The notes under the pieces were generated by a model, which saw nothing but the letters and a program-made list of their open reading frames with translations, was not told where the DNA came from and did no database searches. The position numbers and the translations under genes are program-made. From NCBI GenBank assembly GCA_003332265.1, contig QPGA01000002.1, forward strand, positions 13,037 to 64,111: a stretch of 51,075 bases of DNA, read 5' to 3'. This stretch comes from Candidatus Accumulibacter meliphilus (GTDB lineage Bacteria > Pseudomonadota > Gammaproteobacteria > Burkholderiales > Rhodocyclaceae). How positions within the stretch are numbered: the first letter of the stretch is position 1; every line of letters starts with the position of its first letter. Positions 28,760-36,905 of the stretch are shown one piece after another.

Positions 28760-28829
28760 TGCGAAAGTCGCGCAAGCGGCTCACGAATCTCCCTTCGCCC
28801 CTCGCGGGAGAAGGGTCGGGGAAGAGGGG
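28756..28829 (-). repeat. Interspersed repeat, copy C (inverted)
   Basis: The reverse complement of this segment matches copy A (3179-3252) from the CCCTCTTCCCC start through CCCTTCTCCCGC to the core GCTTGCGCGACTTTCGCATT, with a few substitutions. Its first four bases overlap the stop of the CHASE2 kinase gene. Confidence 0.8.
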
Positions 28830-29091
28830 CGTCGACTTACAAACGCCTCCCTTCGGCTGTCACCGGCTTGCCGATAGTGCGGCGATCGGGCTACGCTCGC
28901 GTGGGCGGTGCTTATTGCCGTGCCGGTGGCCGTCGCCGGTCGCGGCATGCGTGTGGCGACAGCATAATGAGCGTGCGGCGTCGCTGTGTTGGGGTGACAA
29001 GAACTTGATCTACCGCAAGCGATCATAAGGGCTGGCGAATAGACTCGGCTGTCAACTGGAGGCTGGTGGCGCACACTTCGAAGGGGGGGCG
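28760..29091. other. Gap before the GCS2 ligase gene
   Basis: The left third is repeat copy C. In the remainder I see no gene, terminator or clear promoter. Confidence 0.5.
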
Positions 29092-30513
29092 ATGGGCAAG
29101 GAGATTGGCAGCGACGGCTTTACGGCGGATGACTTCGCGCGCTTCGGCCAGCGCCTCGAGCAAGAGACCGCGCATGCCCACAAGACGTACAGGGCGGGAG
29201 GTTTCGCCAATGCCGGCCTGGTCGCGGGTTTCGAACTTGAGGCCTGGCTGATTGATGAGCATTTCTTTCCGGCGCCGCGCAACGTCTCTTTTCTGCAGCG
29301 CATGGGCAGCCCGCTGGTGGTGCCCGAGCTTTCTCTGTTCAACGTCGAGATCAACGGTACGCCGCAGGCTTTGAGGGCTACCGCGCTGTCACAGCTTGAA
29401 AGTGAGCTGACCGCGACCTGGCAGCGATGCCAGCAGGTGGCTGCAGACGAAGGGGTGGCACTGATCGCCATCGGGACCTTGCCGACATTGCGGGAGCGGG
29501 ATCTGTCGCTGAGCAGCATGTCGCCTTTCAAGCGCTACGCGGCTCTCAACGAGCAGGTCCTGCGGCGACGCGGTGGGCGGCCGTTGACGCTGGATATCGC
29601 CGGCATCGAAACGCTCACTGCGACCCACTCCGATGTGATGCTTGAGGCAGCGACCACCTCTTTTCAGGTACATCTGCAGACACCGGTCAGCGAGGTCGCG
29701 CGCACGTACAATGCGTCGCAGCTTCTCGCTGCACCCTTGGTTGCGCTGGCCGCCAATTCGCCATTCTTGTTCGGGCGAGCGCTCTGGCACGAAACGCGGA
29801 TACCCTTGTTCGAGCAGGCGGTCGATTGCCGCCAACCAGGCCATCCCGAGCATATGCGGGTAACCTTCGGTTCAGCTTATCTCGGCGAGGACCCGATGGC
29901 GTGTTTTGCCGAGAACCTGTCTTCGTATCCGGTGCTCTTGCCGTATGTAGAGGCGGGGCCGGTGAACTCGTATGCGCATCTGCGCCTGCACAACGGGACC
30001 ATCTGGCGTTGGAATCGGCTGCTGATCGGCCTCGAGAAAGACCAAGTACCGCATTTGCGCGTCGAGCAGCGGGTCATGCCTGCTGGTCCGAGCCTGATCG
30101 ACATGATTGCCAATGCTGCCTTGTACTATGGCGCGGTACGCTGTCTGGCCAGGCAGGCGGAAGCTCCTGAAGCCCGGCTGCCGTTTGCCGTTGCGCGCGA
30201 AAATTTCTACCGTGCCGCACGTTACGGTCTCGAGGCGCAGGTGGTGTGGCTCGATGGGCGCTGTCAAAATGTGGCCGAGCTTCTCTTGCGCGAACTGCTG
30301 CCGCTGGCTCGCGAAGGACTGGCCGAGCTCGATCTTGCCGCAGCCGACATCACGCGCTACCTCGACGTGATTAGCGCGCGCCTGCGCAACCGCCAGAACG
30401 GCGCCGCCTGGCAACTTGCCCATTATGCGAAGTACCAGGATTTCTTCCGGCTTACCGCCGATTATCTTGAGCATCAATGCCGTCTCGTGCCGGTGCACGA
30501 GTGGCCGATATGA
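29092..30513 (+). CDS. GCS2-family glutamate-cysteine ligase-like carboxylate-amine ligase
   Basis: A 473-residue cytoplasmic enzyme of the ATP-dependent carboxylate-amine ligase fold. GFELEAWLID near residue 45 holds the metal-binding Glu pair. VEINGTPQAL, SFQVHLQTP and NSPFLFGRALW are family-like blocks, and a basic GPVNSYAHLRLHNGTIWRW region follows. The closest families are glutamate-cysteine ligase GCS2/YbdK types, so gamma-glutamyl ligation is likely but the substrates are unknown. ATG 29092 follows a run of seven G. It is followed 10 bases later by an M14 deacylase, which suggests a shared pathway. Confidence 0.75.
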   Translation: MGKEIGSDGFTADDFARFGQRLEQETAHAHKTYRAGGFANAGLVAGFELEAWLIDEHFFPAPRNVSFLQRMGSPLVVPELSLFNVEINGTPQALRATALSQLESELTATWQRCQQVAADEGVALIAIGTLPTLRERDLSLSSMSPFKRYAALNEQVLRRRGGRPLTLDIAGIETLTATHSDVMLEAATTSFQVHLQTPVSEVARTYNASQLLAAPLVALAANSPFLFGRALWHETRIPLFEQAVDCRQPGHPEHMRVTFGSAYLGEDPMACFAENLSSYPVLLPYVEAGPVNSYAHLRLHNGTIWRWNRLLIGLEKDQVPHLRVEQRVMPAGPSLIDMIANAALYYGAVRCLARQAEAPEARLPFAVARENFYRAARYGLEAQVVWLDGRCQNVAELLLRELLPLAREGLAELDLAAADITRYLDVISARLRNRQNGAAWQLAHYAKYQDFFRLTADYLEHQCRLVPVHEWPI

Positions 30514-30523
30514 GTCCCTCTTC

Positions 30524-31567
30524 ATGCTGACCGTACTTGAATCCCTGCCCACGGGCTTTCTCGAAACCCCTGCCCGTGAACTGCATCGCCTGCTGGGCGG
30601 TCCGACCTTGATCCATCTGCCTGGACGACGCGAGGCTCCGCTCCTGGTTTCCGCCCTGCTGCACGGCAACGAAGACAGCGGCGTCGTCGCGCTGCAAAGC
30701 GTTTTGCGTGCTCACGCCGGTCGGCAACTGCCGCGGGCGCTGTCGATCCTGGTTGGCAATGTCGCGGCAGCGCGAGAAGGCCTGCGTCGACTCGATCATC
30801 AGCCTGATTACAACCGCGTCTGGCCGGGTACCGAGCTGCATGCCGGTTCCCCGGAGCATGCAGCGATGAGCGAGGTCCATCGCATCATGCGCGAGCGCGG
30901 CGTCTTCGCCAGTGTCGATGTCCACAACAACACTGGTCTCAATCCGCTCTACTGCGTGGTGAATAGCCTCGATCAGGCGGTTTTACATCTGGCCTTGCTG
31001 TTTTCGCGCACGGTGGTCTGGTTCCGTGGCCTGGCCGGCTCGCAGACGACGGCTTTTTCACCGCTGTGTCCGTCACTAACCCTGGAATGTGGCAAGCCCG
31101 GCAAAGCGGCGAACGAGGCGCACGCCGCGAGCTTTATCGATGCTTGCCTGCATCTGGCGCAGTTCCCGTCGCATGACGTCCACGAGCATGACATCGATCT
31201 TTATCACACGGTAGCGACGGTGCGGGTGCCTGGCGCGGTTTCCTTCGGTTTCGGCGATGCGCTGGCCGATGTCGATTTCGATCCGCGGCTCGATCACATG
31301 AACTTTCGGCAACTCGAGCCCGGCACGGCGTTTGGGCGCACACGCCTGGCCTTTCCGCTCGACGTCCGCGACGAGAGACGGCGTGACGTGAGCGAAGACT
31401 ATTTCGCCTGCAGCGACGGCACGATCACCCTGCGGCGAACCTCGACACCGGCCATGCTGACGCTCGATGCGCGTGCGGTGCGGCAGGACTGCCTTTGTTA
31501 TCTGATGGAGCGCATCCCTTTTCCACACTCGGCGACTGCTGCTCGCCACTGGTGCGCAAGCGTATAG
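30524..31567 (+). CDS. M14-type zinc deacylase (succinylglutamate desuccinylase/aspartoacylase family)
   Basis: A 347-residue metal-dependent amidohydrolase. The zinc ligands His47 and Glu50 are in LLHGNEDSG, and the third is His134 in VDVHNNTG; ECGKPGKAANEAHA is another family block. ATG 30524 is used. It lies 10 bases after the GCS2 ligase gene and likely shares its transcript. Members of the family cleave N-acyl amino acids. Its partner makes an amide, so the pair may form and break a common gamma-glutamyl or acyl-amino compound; that is inference. Confidence 0.82.
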   Translation: MLTVLESLPTGFLETPARELHRLLGGPTLIHLPGRREAPLLVSALLHGNEDSGVVALQSVLRAHAGRQLPRALSILVGNVAAAREGLRRLDHQPDYNRVWPGTELHAGSPEHAAMSEVHRIMRERGVFASVDVHNNTGLNPLYCVVNSLDQAVLHLALLFSRTVVWFRGLAGSQTTAFSPLCPSLTLECGKPGKAANEAHAASFIDACLHLAQFPSHDVHEHDIDLYHTVATVRVPGAVSFGFGDALADVDFDPRLDHMNFRQLEPGTAFGRTRLAFPLDVRDERRRDVSEDYFACSDGTITLRRTSTPAMLTLDARAVRQDCLCYLMERIPFPHSATAARHWCASV

Positions 31568-31663
31568 GCAAGGATGGCCCACTGTGGGCCTGGGGCGGAC
31601 GGCAAGGACCGCGCCTGATTACCCTCGGGCGCTCGTCACCTACGCGCCAGGCGAGCCATGAAC

Positions 31664-32122
31664 TCAGACGCGGGCGGAAAAATAGTGTTCGACGGCAGGC
31701 CCGTGGCTACTCGGAAGCGTGAAGTGTCGGCGTTGCTGCAGGGTGGCGACGAACCGCTGGTCGTCTTCCCTGATATGACGTTCAAACCAGAACTCGGCAT
31801 AACGCAGGAAGGAATGCGCGTCGTGTCCGCCGTTACGGACATCATCCAGCGCCTTGCGTAGCAGGCCAAGCGTGTCGCGGTGGATCTTGGCATGGGCAGT
31901 GAAATCCACCCCGGCTTCATCGGCCAGCCGCTCTTCGGTGGCGAAATGCAGCGCGAAGTAGTCGATCAAGCCTTGGAACTCGGCGATATCTACGTAGGTG
32001 TTTTCAAAACAGCCCGCCTTGAGCGACTCGATGCGGGTAAATACCTCCTCGTGCTGGGCGTCGATTTCTGGCAAATCGACCAACAGAGCCTCTGGCAGAA
32101 ACGGGGAAAGATCTATCTCCAT
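31664..32122 (-). CDS. Bacteriohemerythrin
   Basis: A 152-residue oxygen-binding di-iron protein. All expected ligands are visible: His24 (DAQHEEVF), His59 and Glu63 (HFATEE), His77 and His81 (HAKIH), His116 and Asp121 (HIREDD). ATG 32122 follows AGGAG by 7-8 bases. A good promoter lies just upstream. As a stand-alone domain it probably binds or delivers oxygen or senses it; no chemotaxis domain is attached. It is convergent with the M14 gene. Confidence 0.94.
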   Translation of the reverse strand: MEIDLSPFLPEALLVDLPEIDAQHEEVFTRIESLKAGCFENTYVDIAEFQGLIDYFALHFATEERLADEAGVDFTAHAKIHRDTLGLLRKALDDVRNGGHDAHSFLRYAEFWFERHIREDDQRFVATLQQRRHFTLPSSHGPAVEHYFSARV

Positions 32123-32168
32123 TACATGTCTCCTCTGGCAAGGTTCAAAGGTTTCTAGTTATCAGGGA

Positions 32169-32198
32169 AGTATAGGAGGACTTTGGGCAGAATGCCAA
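32169..32198 (-). promoter_or_regulatory. Sigma-70 promoter of the bacteriohemerythrin gene
   Basis: On the minus strand TTGGCA (32198-32193) and TATACT (32174-32169) are 18 bases apart, about 50 bases before the start codon. Confidence 0.7.
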
Positions 32199-32371
32199 GC
32201 AAATTTTCATTAACTCAGGTAAATATCCTCTCGACCCTGCTCTGGCGCTCGGCTGCCGGCCGGCGTGAGCGGCGATCCTGGGCTTGTGGTCTGCGCGGCG
32301 CTTGCCCGCTCGCGCAATGCGCCGTAGTGCGAACGATTGCTCGCTCGTTGCGAGGGAAAGGCGAAAGCAGT

Positions 32372-32401
32372 TTGCCGAGGACGCCGCCAGACCGTTATAA
32401 T
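32372..32401 (+). promoter_or_regulatory. Sigma-70 promoter of the rpsF operon
   Basis: TTGCCG (32372-32377) and a perfect TATAAT (32396-32401) with an 18-base spacer, 63 bases upstream of rpsF. The rest of the 342-base gap between hemerythrin and rpsF shows nothing else clear. Confidence 0.75.
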
Positions 32402-32464
32402 GCTCGGTTTTCCACCTTGCTCCACCGTTTGCATGGCGGGGGGCTTCAACCACAAGGAGTGTTC

Positions 32465-32866
32465 ATGCGTCATTACGAAATCGTCCTGATCATCCATCCG
32501 GATCAGAGTGAACAGGTGCCGGCGATGGTCGAGCGGTACAAGGCTGTGATCACCGCGCGTGCCGGGCAGATCCACCGTCTCGAAGACTGGGGACGTCGCC
32601 AGCTCGCTTACCCGATCCAGAAGCTGCACAAGGCACATTACCTGCTGTTGAACATCGAGTGCGATGACGCTACGTTAACCGAGCTCGAGCACGGTTTCAA
32701 ATTCACCGACGCGGTTCTTCGTCATCTGACGATCAAGACCAAGCGTGCGGTCAGTGGGCCGTCGCCGATGATGAAGGACGAGAAGTCCAAGTCGCTGCTG
32801 GAAGCACGCGAGCCTGCACCGGCTGAAGCGGCTGCTGAACAAGCGGCTGCAGAACCGGCCGCCTGA
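32465..32866 (+). CDS. rpsF: 30S ribosomal protein S6
   Basis: Ribosomal protein S6, which pairs with S18 in the platform of the small subunit. Its 133 residues start [18 protein letters not shown] and include the conserved [13 protein letters not shown]. The C-terminal tail is rich in Ala, Glu and Pro and longer than in many homologs. ATG 32465 follows AAGGAG. First gene of rpsF-priB-rpsR-rplI. Confidence 0.97.
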   Translation: MRHYEIVLIIHPDQSEQVPAMVERYKAVITARAGQIHRLEDWGRRQLAYPIQKLHKAHYLLLNIECDDATLTELEHGFKFTDAVLRHLTIKTKRAVSGPSPMMKDEKSKSLLEAREPAPAEAAAEQAAAEPAA

Positions 32867-32880
32867 TTGTCGAGGCTCTG

Positions 32881-33210
32881 CTGAACCGCGTCGAGCTTGT
32901 TGGTGTCCTGATCGAGCGCAAGGCGCAACGTTTTACACCGGCCGGTGTGCCGGTAGTGGAATGCCTGATCGGGCATCAATCCGAGCAACTTGAAGCGGGC
33001 AGCCCACGGCGTGTCGAATGCGAAATCCAGGCCATCGCCCTGGGTGCAACGGCACAGTGGCTGCAAGCGGCAACTCCTGGCGCTGCTCTCCATCTGACGG
33101 GCTTTCTTGCCGCCAGGAGTCGCAACAGCAAGCAGCCGAGACTGCATGTAACTACGATCGAATTTGTCGAAGGAAAGCAAAATGGGAAGATTCTTCAAGA
33201 AGAAGGATGA
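32881..33210 (+). CDS. priB: Primosomal replication protein N, with apparent CTG start
   Basis: Single-stranded DNA-binding OB-fold protein of the restart primosome, which works with PriA and DnaB. The frame 32881-33210 encodes [30 protein letters not shown], an [12 protein letters not shown] strand and [18 protein letters not shown], the PriB pattern. Homologs typically begin MNR, which lines up with CTG 32881; GAGG lies 5 bases before it. Other in-frame options are CTG 32878, ATT 32866 and CTG 32863; no ATG, GTG or TTG precedes the conserved part. The 3' end overlaps rpsR by 29 bases. The place between rpsF and rpsR is the conserved priB location. Confidence 0.85.
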   Translation: MNRVELVGVLIERKAQRFTPAGVPVVECLIGHQSEQLEAGSPRRVECEIQAIALGATAQWLQAATPGAALHLTGFLAARSRNSKQPRLHVTTIEFVEGKQNGKILQEEG

Positions 33211-33457
33211 CAAGAACGTCAAGAAGCGTGGTGGTGGCCTATTCAAGCGGCGCAAGTTCTGCCGCTTCACCGCCGAGAAGATGGAAGAGATCGACTACAA
33301 GGACGTCGACCTGTTCAAGGAGTATGTTGCCGAGAACGGCAAGATCATGCCGGCTCGCCTGACCGGTACCAAGGCTGGTTATCAGCGCATGCTGTCGGTG
33401 GCCATCAAGCGTGCCCGCTTCCTGGCCTTGCTGCCGTACACCGACAATCACCAGTAA
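33182..33457 (+). CDS. rpsR: 30S ribosomal protein S18
   Basis: Ribosomal protein S18, neighbour of S6. The 91 residues start [18 protein letters not shown] and include the conserved [19 protein letters not shown] and [29 protein letters not shown] 33182 follows AAGGAAAGC; an in-frame TTG six codons earlier is less likely. Confidence 0.97.
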   Translation: MGRFFKKKDDKNVKKRGGGLFKRRKFCRFTAEKMEEIDYKDVDLFKEYVAENGKIMPARLTGTKAGYQRMLSVAIKRARFLALLPYTDNHQ

Positions 33458-33471
33458 GCGAGGACAAGGAA

Positions 33472-33930
33472 ATGCAAGTAATTCTGATGGAAAAGGTTGG
33501 CAACCTCGGCAGCCTTGGTGATCTCGTCAACGTCAAGGCTGGCTATGCCCGTAATTTCCTGATTCCAACGGGTAAAGCCAAGCGTGCAACGCCGATGGCG
33601 CTGAAGGAATTCGAAGCCAAGCGCGCCGAACTCGAGGGCGCGGCAGCCGAGAAACTGGCGGTTGCGCAGGCCTATGCCGAGAAATTCGAAGGCGTGGTCG
33701 TGCGTATCGAACGCAAGGCCGGCGTCGATGGCCGTCTCTTTGGCTCGGTGAGCAACTTCGATATCGCCGATGGCTTGCGTGTCCTCGGGTTCAAGGTCGA
33801 GAAGTCCGACGTGCGCATGGCCGCGGGTCCGCTGAAGATGATTGGCGAAACCGAGTTGCAGGTCGCGCTGCATAGCGACGTTCTGGCGACGATCACGGTT
33901 TCAGTCGTTGCCGAACAGTTCAAAATCTAA
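33472..33930 (+). CDS. rplI: 50S ribosomal protein L9
   Basis: Ribosomal protein L9: an N-terminal 23S-binding domain ([25 protein letters not shown]), a long connecting helix and a C-terminal domain. Its 152 residues match the family length of about 150. ATG 33472 follows GGACAAGGA. A terminator follows. Confidence 0.97.
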   Translation: MQVILMEKVGNLGSLGDLVNVKAGYARNFLIPTGKAKRATPMALKEFEAKRAELEGAAAEKLAVAQAYAEKFEGVVVRIERKAGVDGRLFGSVSNFDIADGLRVLGFKVEKSDVRMAAGPLKMIGETELQVALHSDVLATITVSVVAEQFKI

Positions 33931-33962
33931 GCCTGATCCGGCGCCGTTGGCTGGCGCCACGG

Positions 33963-33995
33963 AAAAAGCCTTGCCTCGGGGTAAGGCTTTTTTTT
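33963..33995 (+). terminator. Rho-independent terminator of the rpsF-rplI operon
   Basis: AAAAAGCCTTGCC pairs with GGTAAGGCTTTTT (one G-T pair) and runs directly into eight T. It lies 32 bases past the rplI stop. Confidence 0.92.
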
Positions 33996-34072
33996 CGTGC
34001 GGGCAACGGGAAAATTTCATCAGCGGGGTAAACTCGCTGCCTCGCTCGCCCCGTTTTTCTCACTGATCAGTC

Positions 34073-35539
34073 ATGGCCAAGTCCTTCGATTCAGATTCAT
34101 CGCCCTCGGAAAACTCTGAAGGCGCGCCACGCGCGAGCAGTCGCGGTGCGCGGCGAGACGGCGGCCGTAGCCCGCAGATTGACCCGGCCTTGTCTGCGCT
34201 GCGGGTGCCACCGCACTCGATAGAGGCCGAGCAATCGGTTCTTGGTGGCCTGTTGCTCGACAATGCCGCTTTCGACAAGATCGCCGACCTGATGGCCGAA
34301 GGCGACTTTTATCGCGACGAGCACAAGCGCATCTACCGCCAGATTTGCAAACTGTTGGAGCGTGGCAAGCCAGCCGACGCGGTGACCGTGGCCGAAAGCC
34401 TTGACCTGGCAGGCGAGGGCAAGGACACCGGCGGCCTGGCCTACCTTGGTGAGCTTGCCGCCAACACGCCGTCGGCGGCCAATATCCGCCGTTACGCGGA
34501 AATTGTTCGTGAGCGAGCGATTCTGCGGCAACTGGTGACTGCCGGTGACGAGATCGCCGGGAGCGCGCTCAATCCGCTCGGTCGTGATCCCAAGACCTTG
34601 CTCGATGAGGCGGAGAGGAAAGTCTTCGCCATCGCCGAAGGCGGCTTGCGCCACCAGACCGGCTTCCAGCACATCAACCCGCTGCTGACACAGGTCGTCG
34701 AGCGCATTCAGGAACTGCATGACCGCGACAATCCATCGGACATCACTGGCGTTCCCACCGGCTATCATGATCTCGACAGCAAGACTTCGGGTCTACAAGG
34801 CGGTGATCTGCTGATCGTCGCCGGGCGGCCGTCGATGGGCAAGACTTCGTTTGCGCTCAACATCGCCGAGCATGTCGCCATCGAGGTCGGCCTGCCGGTG
34901 GCGGTTTTTTCGATGGAGATGGGCGGCACGCAACTCGCCATGCGCATGCTTTCTTCAGTGGGCCGGCTCGACGCGCATCGCGTACGTACGGGTCGGCTCA
35001 ACGACGACGAGTGGTCACGCCTGTCGTTTGCGCTGGGCAAGATGCACGAAGCACCGATCTATATCGACGAAACGCCGGCGCTCAATCCGATCGATCTGCG
35101 CGCCCGCGCGCGTCGCCTGCGCCGCCAGTGCGGTCCGCTCGGCCTGATCGTCATCGACTATCTGCAGCTGATGTCCGCGACCGGCCATGGCGAGAACCGG
35201 GCGACCGAGATCTCGGAGATTTCGCGCTCGCTGAAGAGCCTGGCAAAAGAACTGAATGTTCCCCTGATGGCTCTCTCGCAGTTGAACCGCTCGCTCGAAC
35301 AACGTCCGAACAAGCGCCCCGTGATGTCCGACCTGCGCGAATCGGGCGCCATCGAACAGGATGCTGATGTGATCATGTTCATCTATCGCGACGAGGTCTA
35401 TAACCAGGATACGGCCGAGAAAGGCGTTGCCGAGATCATCATCGGCAAGCAGCGGAACGGTCCGATCGGTACCGTTCGCCTCACCTTTCTGGGTGAATAC
35501 ACGCGTTTCGAGAATTTCGCCACCCCAGGTTCGTACTGA
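34073..35539 (+). CDS. dnaB: Replicative DNA helicase DnaB
   Basis: Hexameric fork helicase. The 488 residues have a low-complexity N-terminal tail of about 40, the DnaB N domain (about 43-145, VPPHSIEAEQSVLGGLLL) and the RecA-like C domain with Walker A GRPSMGKTSF (about 254-263), Walker B LIVIDYLQLM and the ALSQLNRSLEQRPNKRP region. ATG 34073. It sits beside the rpsF operon, as is common. No intein is present. Confidence 0.97.
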   Translation: MAKSFDSDSSPSENSEGAPRASSRGARRDGGRSPQIDPALSALRVPPHSIEAEQSVLGGLLLDNAAFDKIADLMAEGDFYRDEHKRIYRQICKLLERGKPADAVTVAESLDLAGEGKDTGGLAYLGELAANTPSAANIRRYAEIVRERAILRQLVTAGDEIAGSALNPLGRDPKTLLDEAERKVFAIAEGGLRHQTGFQHINPLLTQVVERIQELHDRDNPSDITGVPTGYHDLDSKTSGLQGGDLLIVAGRPSMGKTSFALNIAEHVAIEVGLPVAVFSMEMGGTQLAMRMLSSVGRLDAHRVRTGRLNDDEWSRLSFALGKMHEAPIYIDETPALNPIDLRARARRLRRQCGPLGLIVIDYLQLMSATGHGENRATEISEISRSLKSLAKELNVPLMALSQLNRSLEQRPNKRPVMSDLRESGAIEQDADVIMFIYRDEVYNQDTAEKGVAEIIIGKQRNGPIGTVRLTFLGEYTRFENFATPGSY

Positions 35540-35575
35540 CTGCCTGCCAAGGAGCAGCCTTTTCAGGCGATGGCC

Positions 35576-36796
35576 TTAGCCTTCGACGCTGCTGGCGTGC
35601 ACGGTATAGCTGAAGCGCTTGGTATCCAGGCTGTCGAAGCGGTTTGCAGCCACTTCTGCTTGCGGCAAGACCAGAAAAGGTAGCGCCTTGCCGTTGCCGC
35701 CGCGCAGCCTGACATCCAGGGCGCTGTTGAAAGCGACCCAGTTCATCTCCCAGAAACCAAACAGCAGCTTGCTGAGGACGACCAGTTTCGGGTCGTTACT
35801 GCTCAGGTGCTCGTCGTGGATTGCCTTGCGCACGTCGGCCGGATTGACCGGAATCCAGCCGTAGCCCGGCGTATAGAATTCGGCGCGGCACTGCTGTTCC
35901 GTGCTGAGGTTGTCTGTCGCGCCGAGGCCAGAGAACAATCGTGAGCTGTCGATGCGCTGCCCGAAAAACGGACGCGCAGGAATGCCAATGGCACGACACA
36001 GGGCGACGAAGAGCAGCGTGATATCGGCACTTTTTCCGCTCAACTGGCCGCTATCGAGCATGGCTTCGATATCACCTCGACCGATACCGGGCAGCGACGG
36101 ATCGTAAGTGGTGTTTTCCAGCACCCAGTCGTAAATCGCCTTGCCGCGTGCCAGCGGGTCCTGGATGCGACCGACGGCGCGTTCGGCGGTGCGCCGTACG
36201 AGTCCATCGGTGGGGACCAAATGGCTGGCGTGCAGGTTCTGGCGCAGCACTTCGCTGCGCTCAGCGGCGTTGCCGCGTCGGGTAATGTCGAAATGACGGT
36301 CTCGTTTGGCGACCTGGCTGCTGATTTGCAACTGCGGAGCATCGACCCCCTCGTTCCAATCGGCGTAGAACACCACTATGGTCTCGGCCGGGTCGCGGTA
36401 GATGCCGGCATTCGTGAAATTACCTTGCCAGCTCTGGCCCAGCGAACGCTGCCAGGGCGTGTCCTTGTGCAGCGCCAGCGGCAACCACAGCCGCAGCTTG
36501 CCCTTGACCTCCTTGAGGGCAATGGTCGAAGTGATGTCGTAGATTCGCCAGGGCGTCGCTGGTTCATCGGGTAGGCCGGTGGCGTCGGGCTGCTCGGCGC
36601 CTGGCTGCGGCGAACTGGCCGCGGCAGGCGCTTCCGGCTTTGCGGCGGCGGCTGGCGCGCTGTGCCGGCTGCTCTTTTTCGTGCTGCTTCTACGCGTTGC
36701 TTTGGCGCTTGTCTTGCTCTTTTTTGCGGCCAACACCGACGTCGGCGCCAGTAGCGAAAGAAGTGCCGAAGCAGCAAGGAAATTGCGTCGTTTCAA
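35576..36796 (-). CDS. Transglutaminase-fold exported protein lacking catalytic Cys and His
   Basis: A 406-residue protein starting at TTG 36796 after GGAGAG. A twin-arginine-like signal (KRRNFLAAS, cleavage near VLAA) is followed by a Lys/Ala/Pro-rich linker (24-80) and an N-terminal beta domain. The transglutaminase core is at about 205-325. Where active relatives read GKCAD and HCRAEFY, this protein has GKSAD (Ser256) and QCRAEFY (Gln302); the aspartate of VNPADVRK (Asp321) is kept. The fold is intact but the protein is probably not an enzyme. It is downstream of phoH on the same strand and separated from it by a hairpin. Confidence 0.82.
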   Translation of the reverse strand: MKRRNFLAASALLSLLAPTSVLAAKKSKTSAKATRRSSTKKSSRHSAPAAAAKPEAPAAASSPQPGAEQPDATGLPDEPATPWRIYDITSTIALKEVKGKLRLWLPLALHKDTPWQRSLGQSWQGNFTNAGIYRDPAETIVVFYADWNEGVDAPQLQISSQVAKRDRHFDITRRGNAAERSEVLRQNLHASHLVPTDGLVRRTAERAVGRIQDPLARGKAIYDWVLENTTYDPSLPGIGRGDIEAMLDSGQLSGKSADITLLFVALCRAIGIPARPFFGQRIDSSRLFSGLGATDNLSTEQQCRAEFYTPGYGWIPVNPADVRKAIHDEHLSSNDPKLVVLSKLLFGFWEMNWVAFNSALDVRLRGGNGKALPFLVLPQAEVAANRFDSLDTKRFSYTVHASSVEG

Positions 36797-36866
36797 TCGA
36801 CTCTCCGGTAAGCGCGGGATCCTGGTCGTACGGAGCAGGTAGCGCGGATCGGTGGCTACAAACGAC

Positions 36867-36891
36867 CGGGCCGTGTCCTAGACACGGCCCG
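36867..36891. terminator. Strong hairpin between phoH and the transglutaminase-fold gene
   Basis: CGGGCCGTGTC (36867-36877) and GACACGGCCCG (36881-36891) form a perfect 11-bp stem with a 3-base loop. It is 15 bases past the phoH stop. No clear T-run follows on the minus strand, so it may be a partial terminator or mRNA 3' stabiliser. Confidence 0.6.
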
Positions 36892-36905
36892 CCAATGTCA
36901 GAAAA

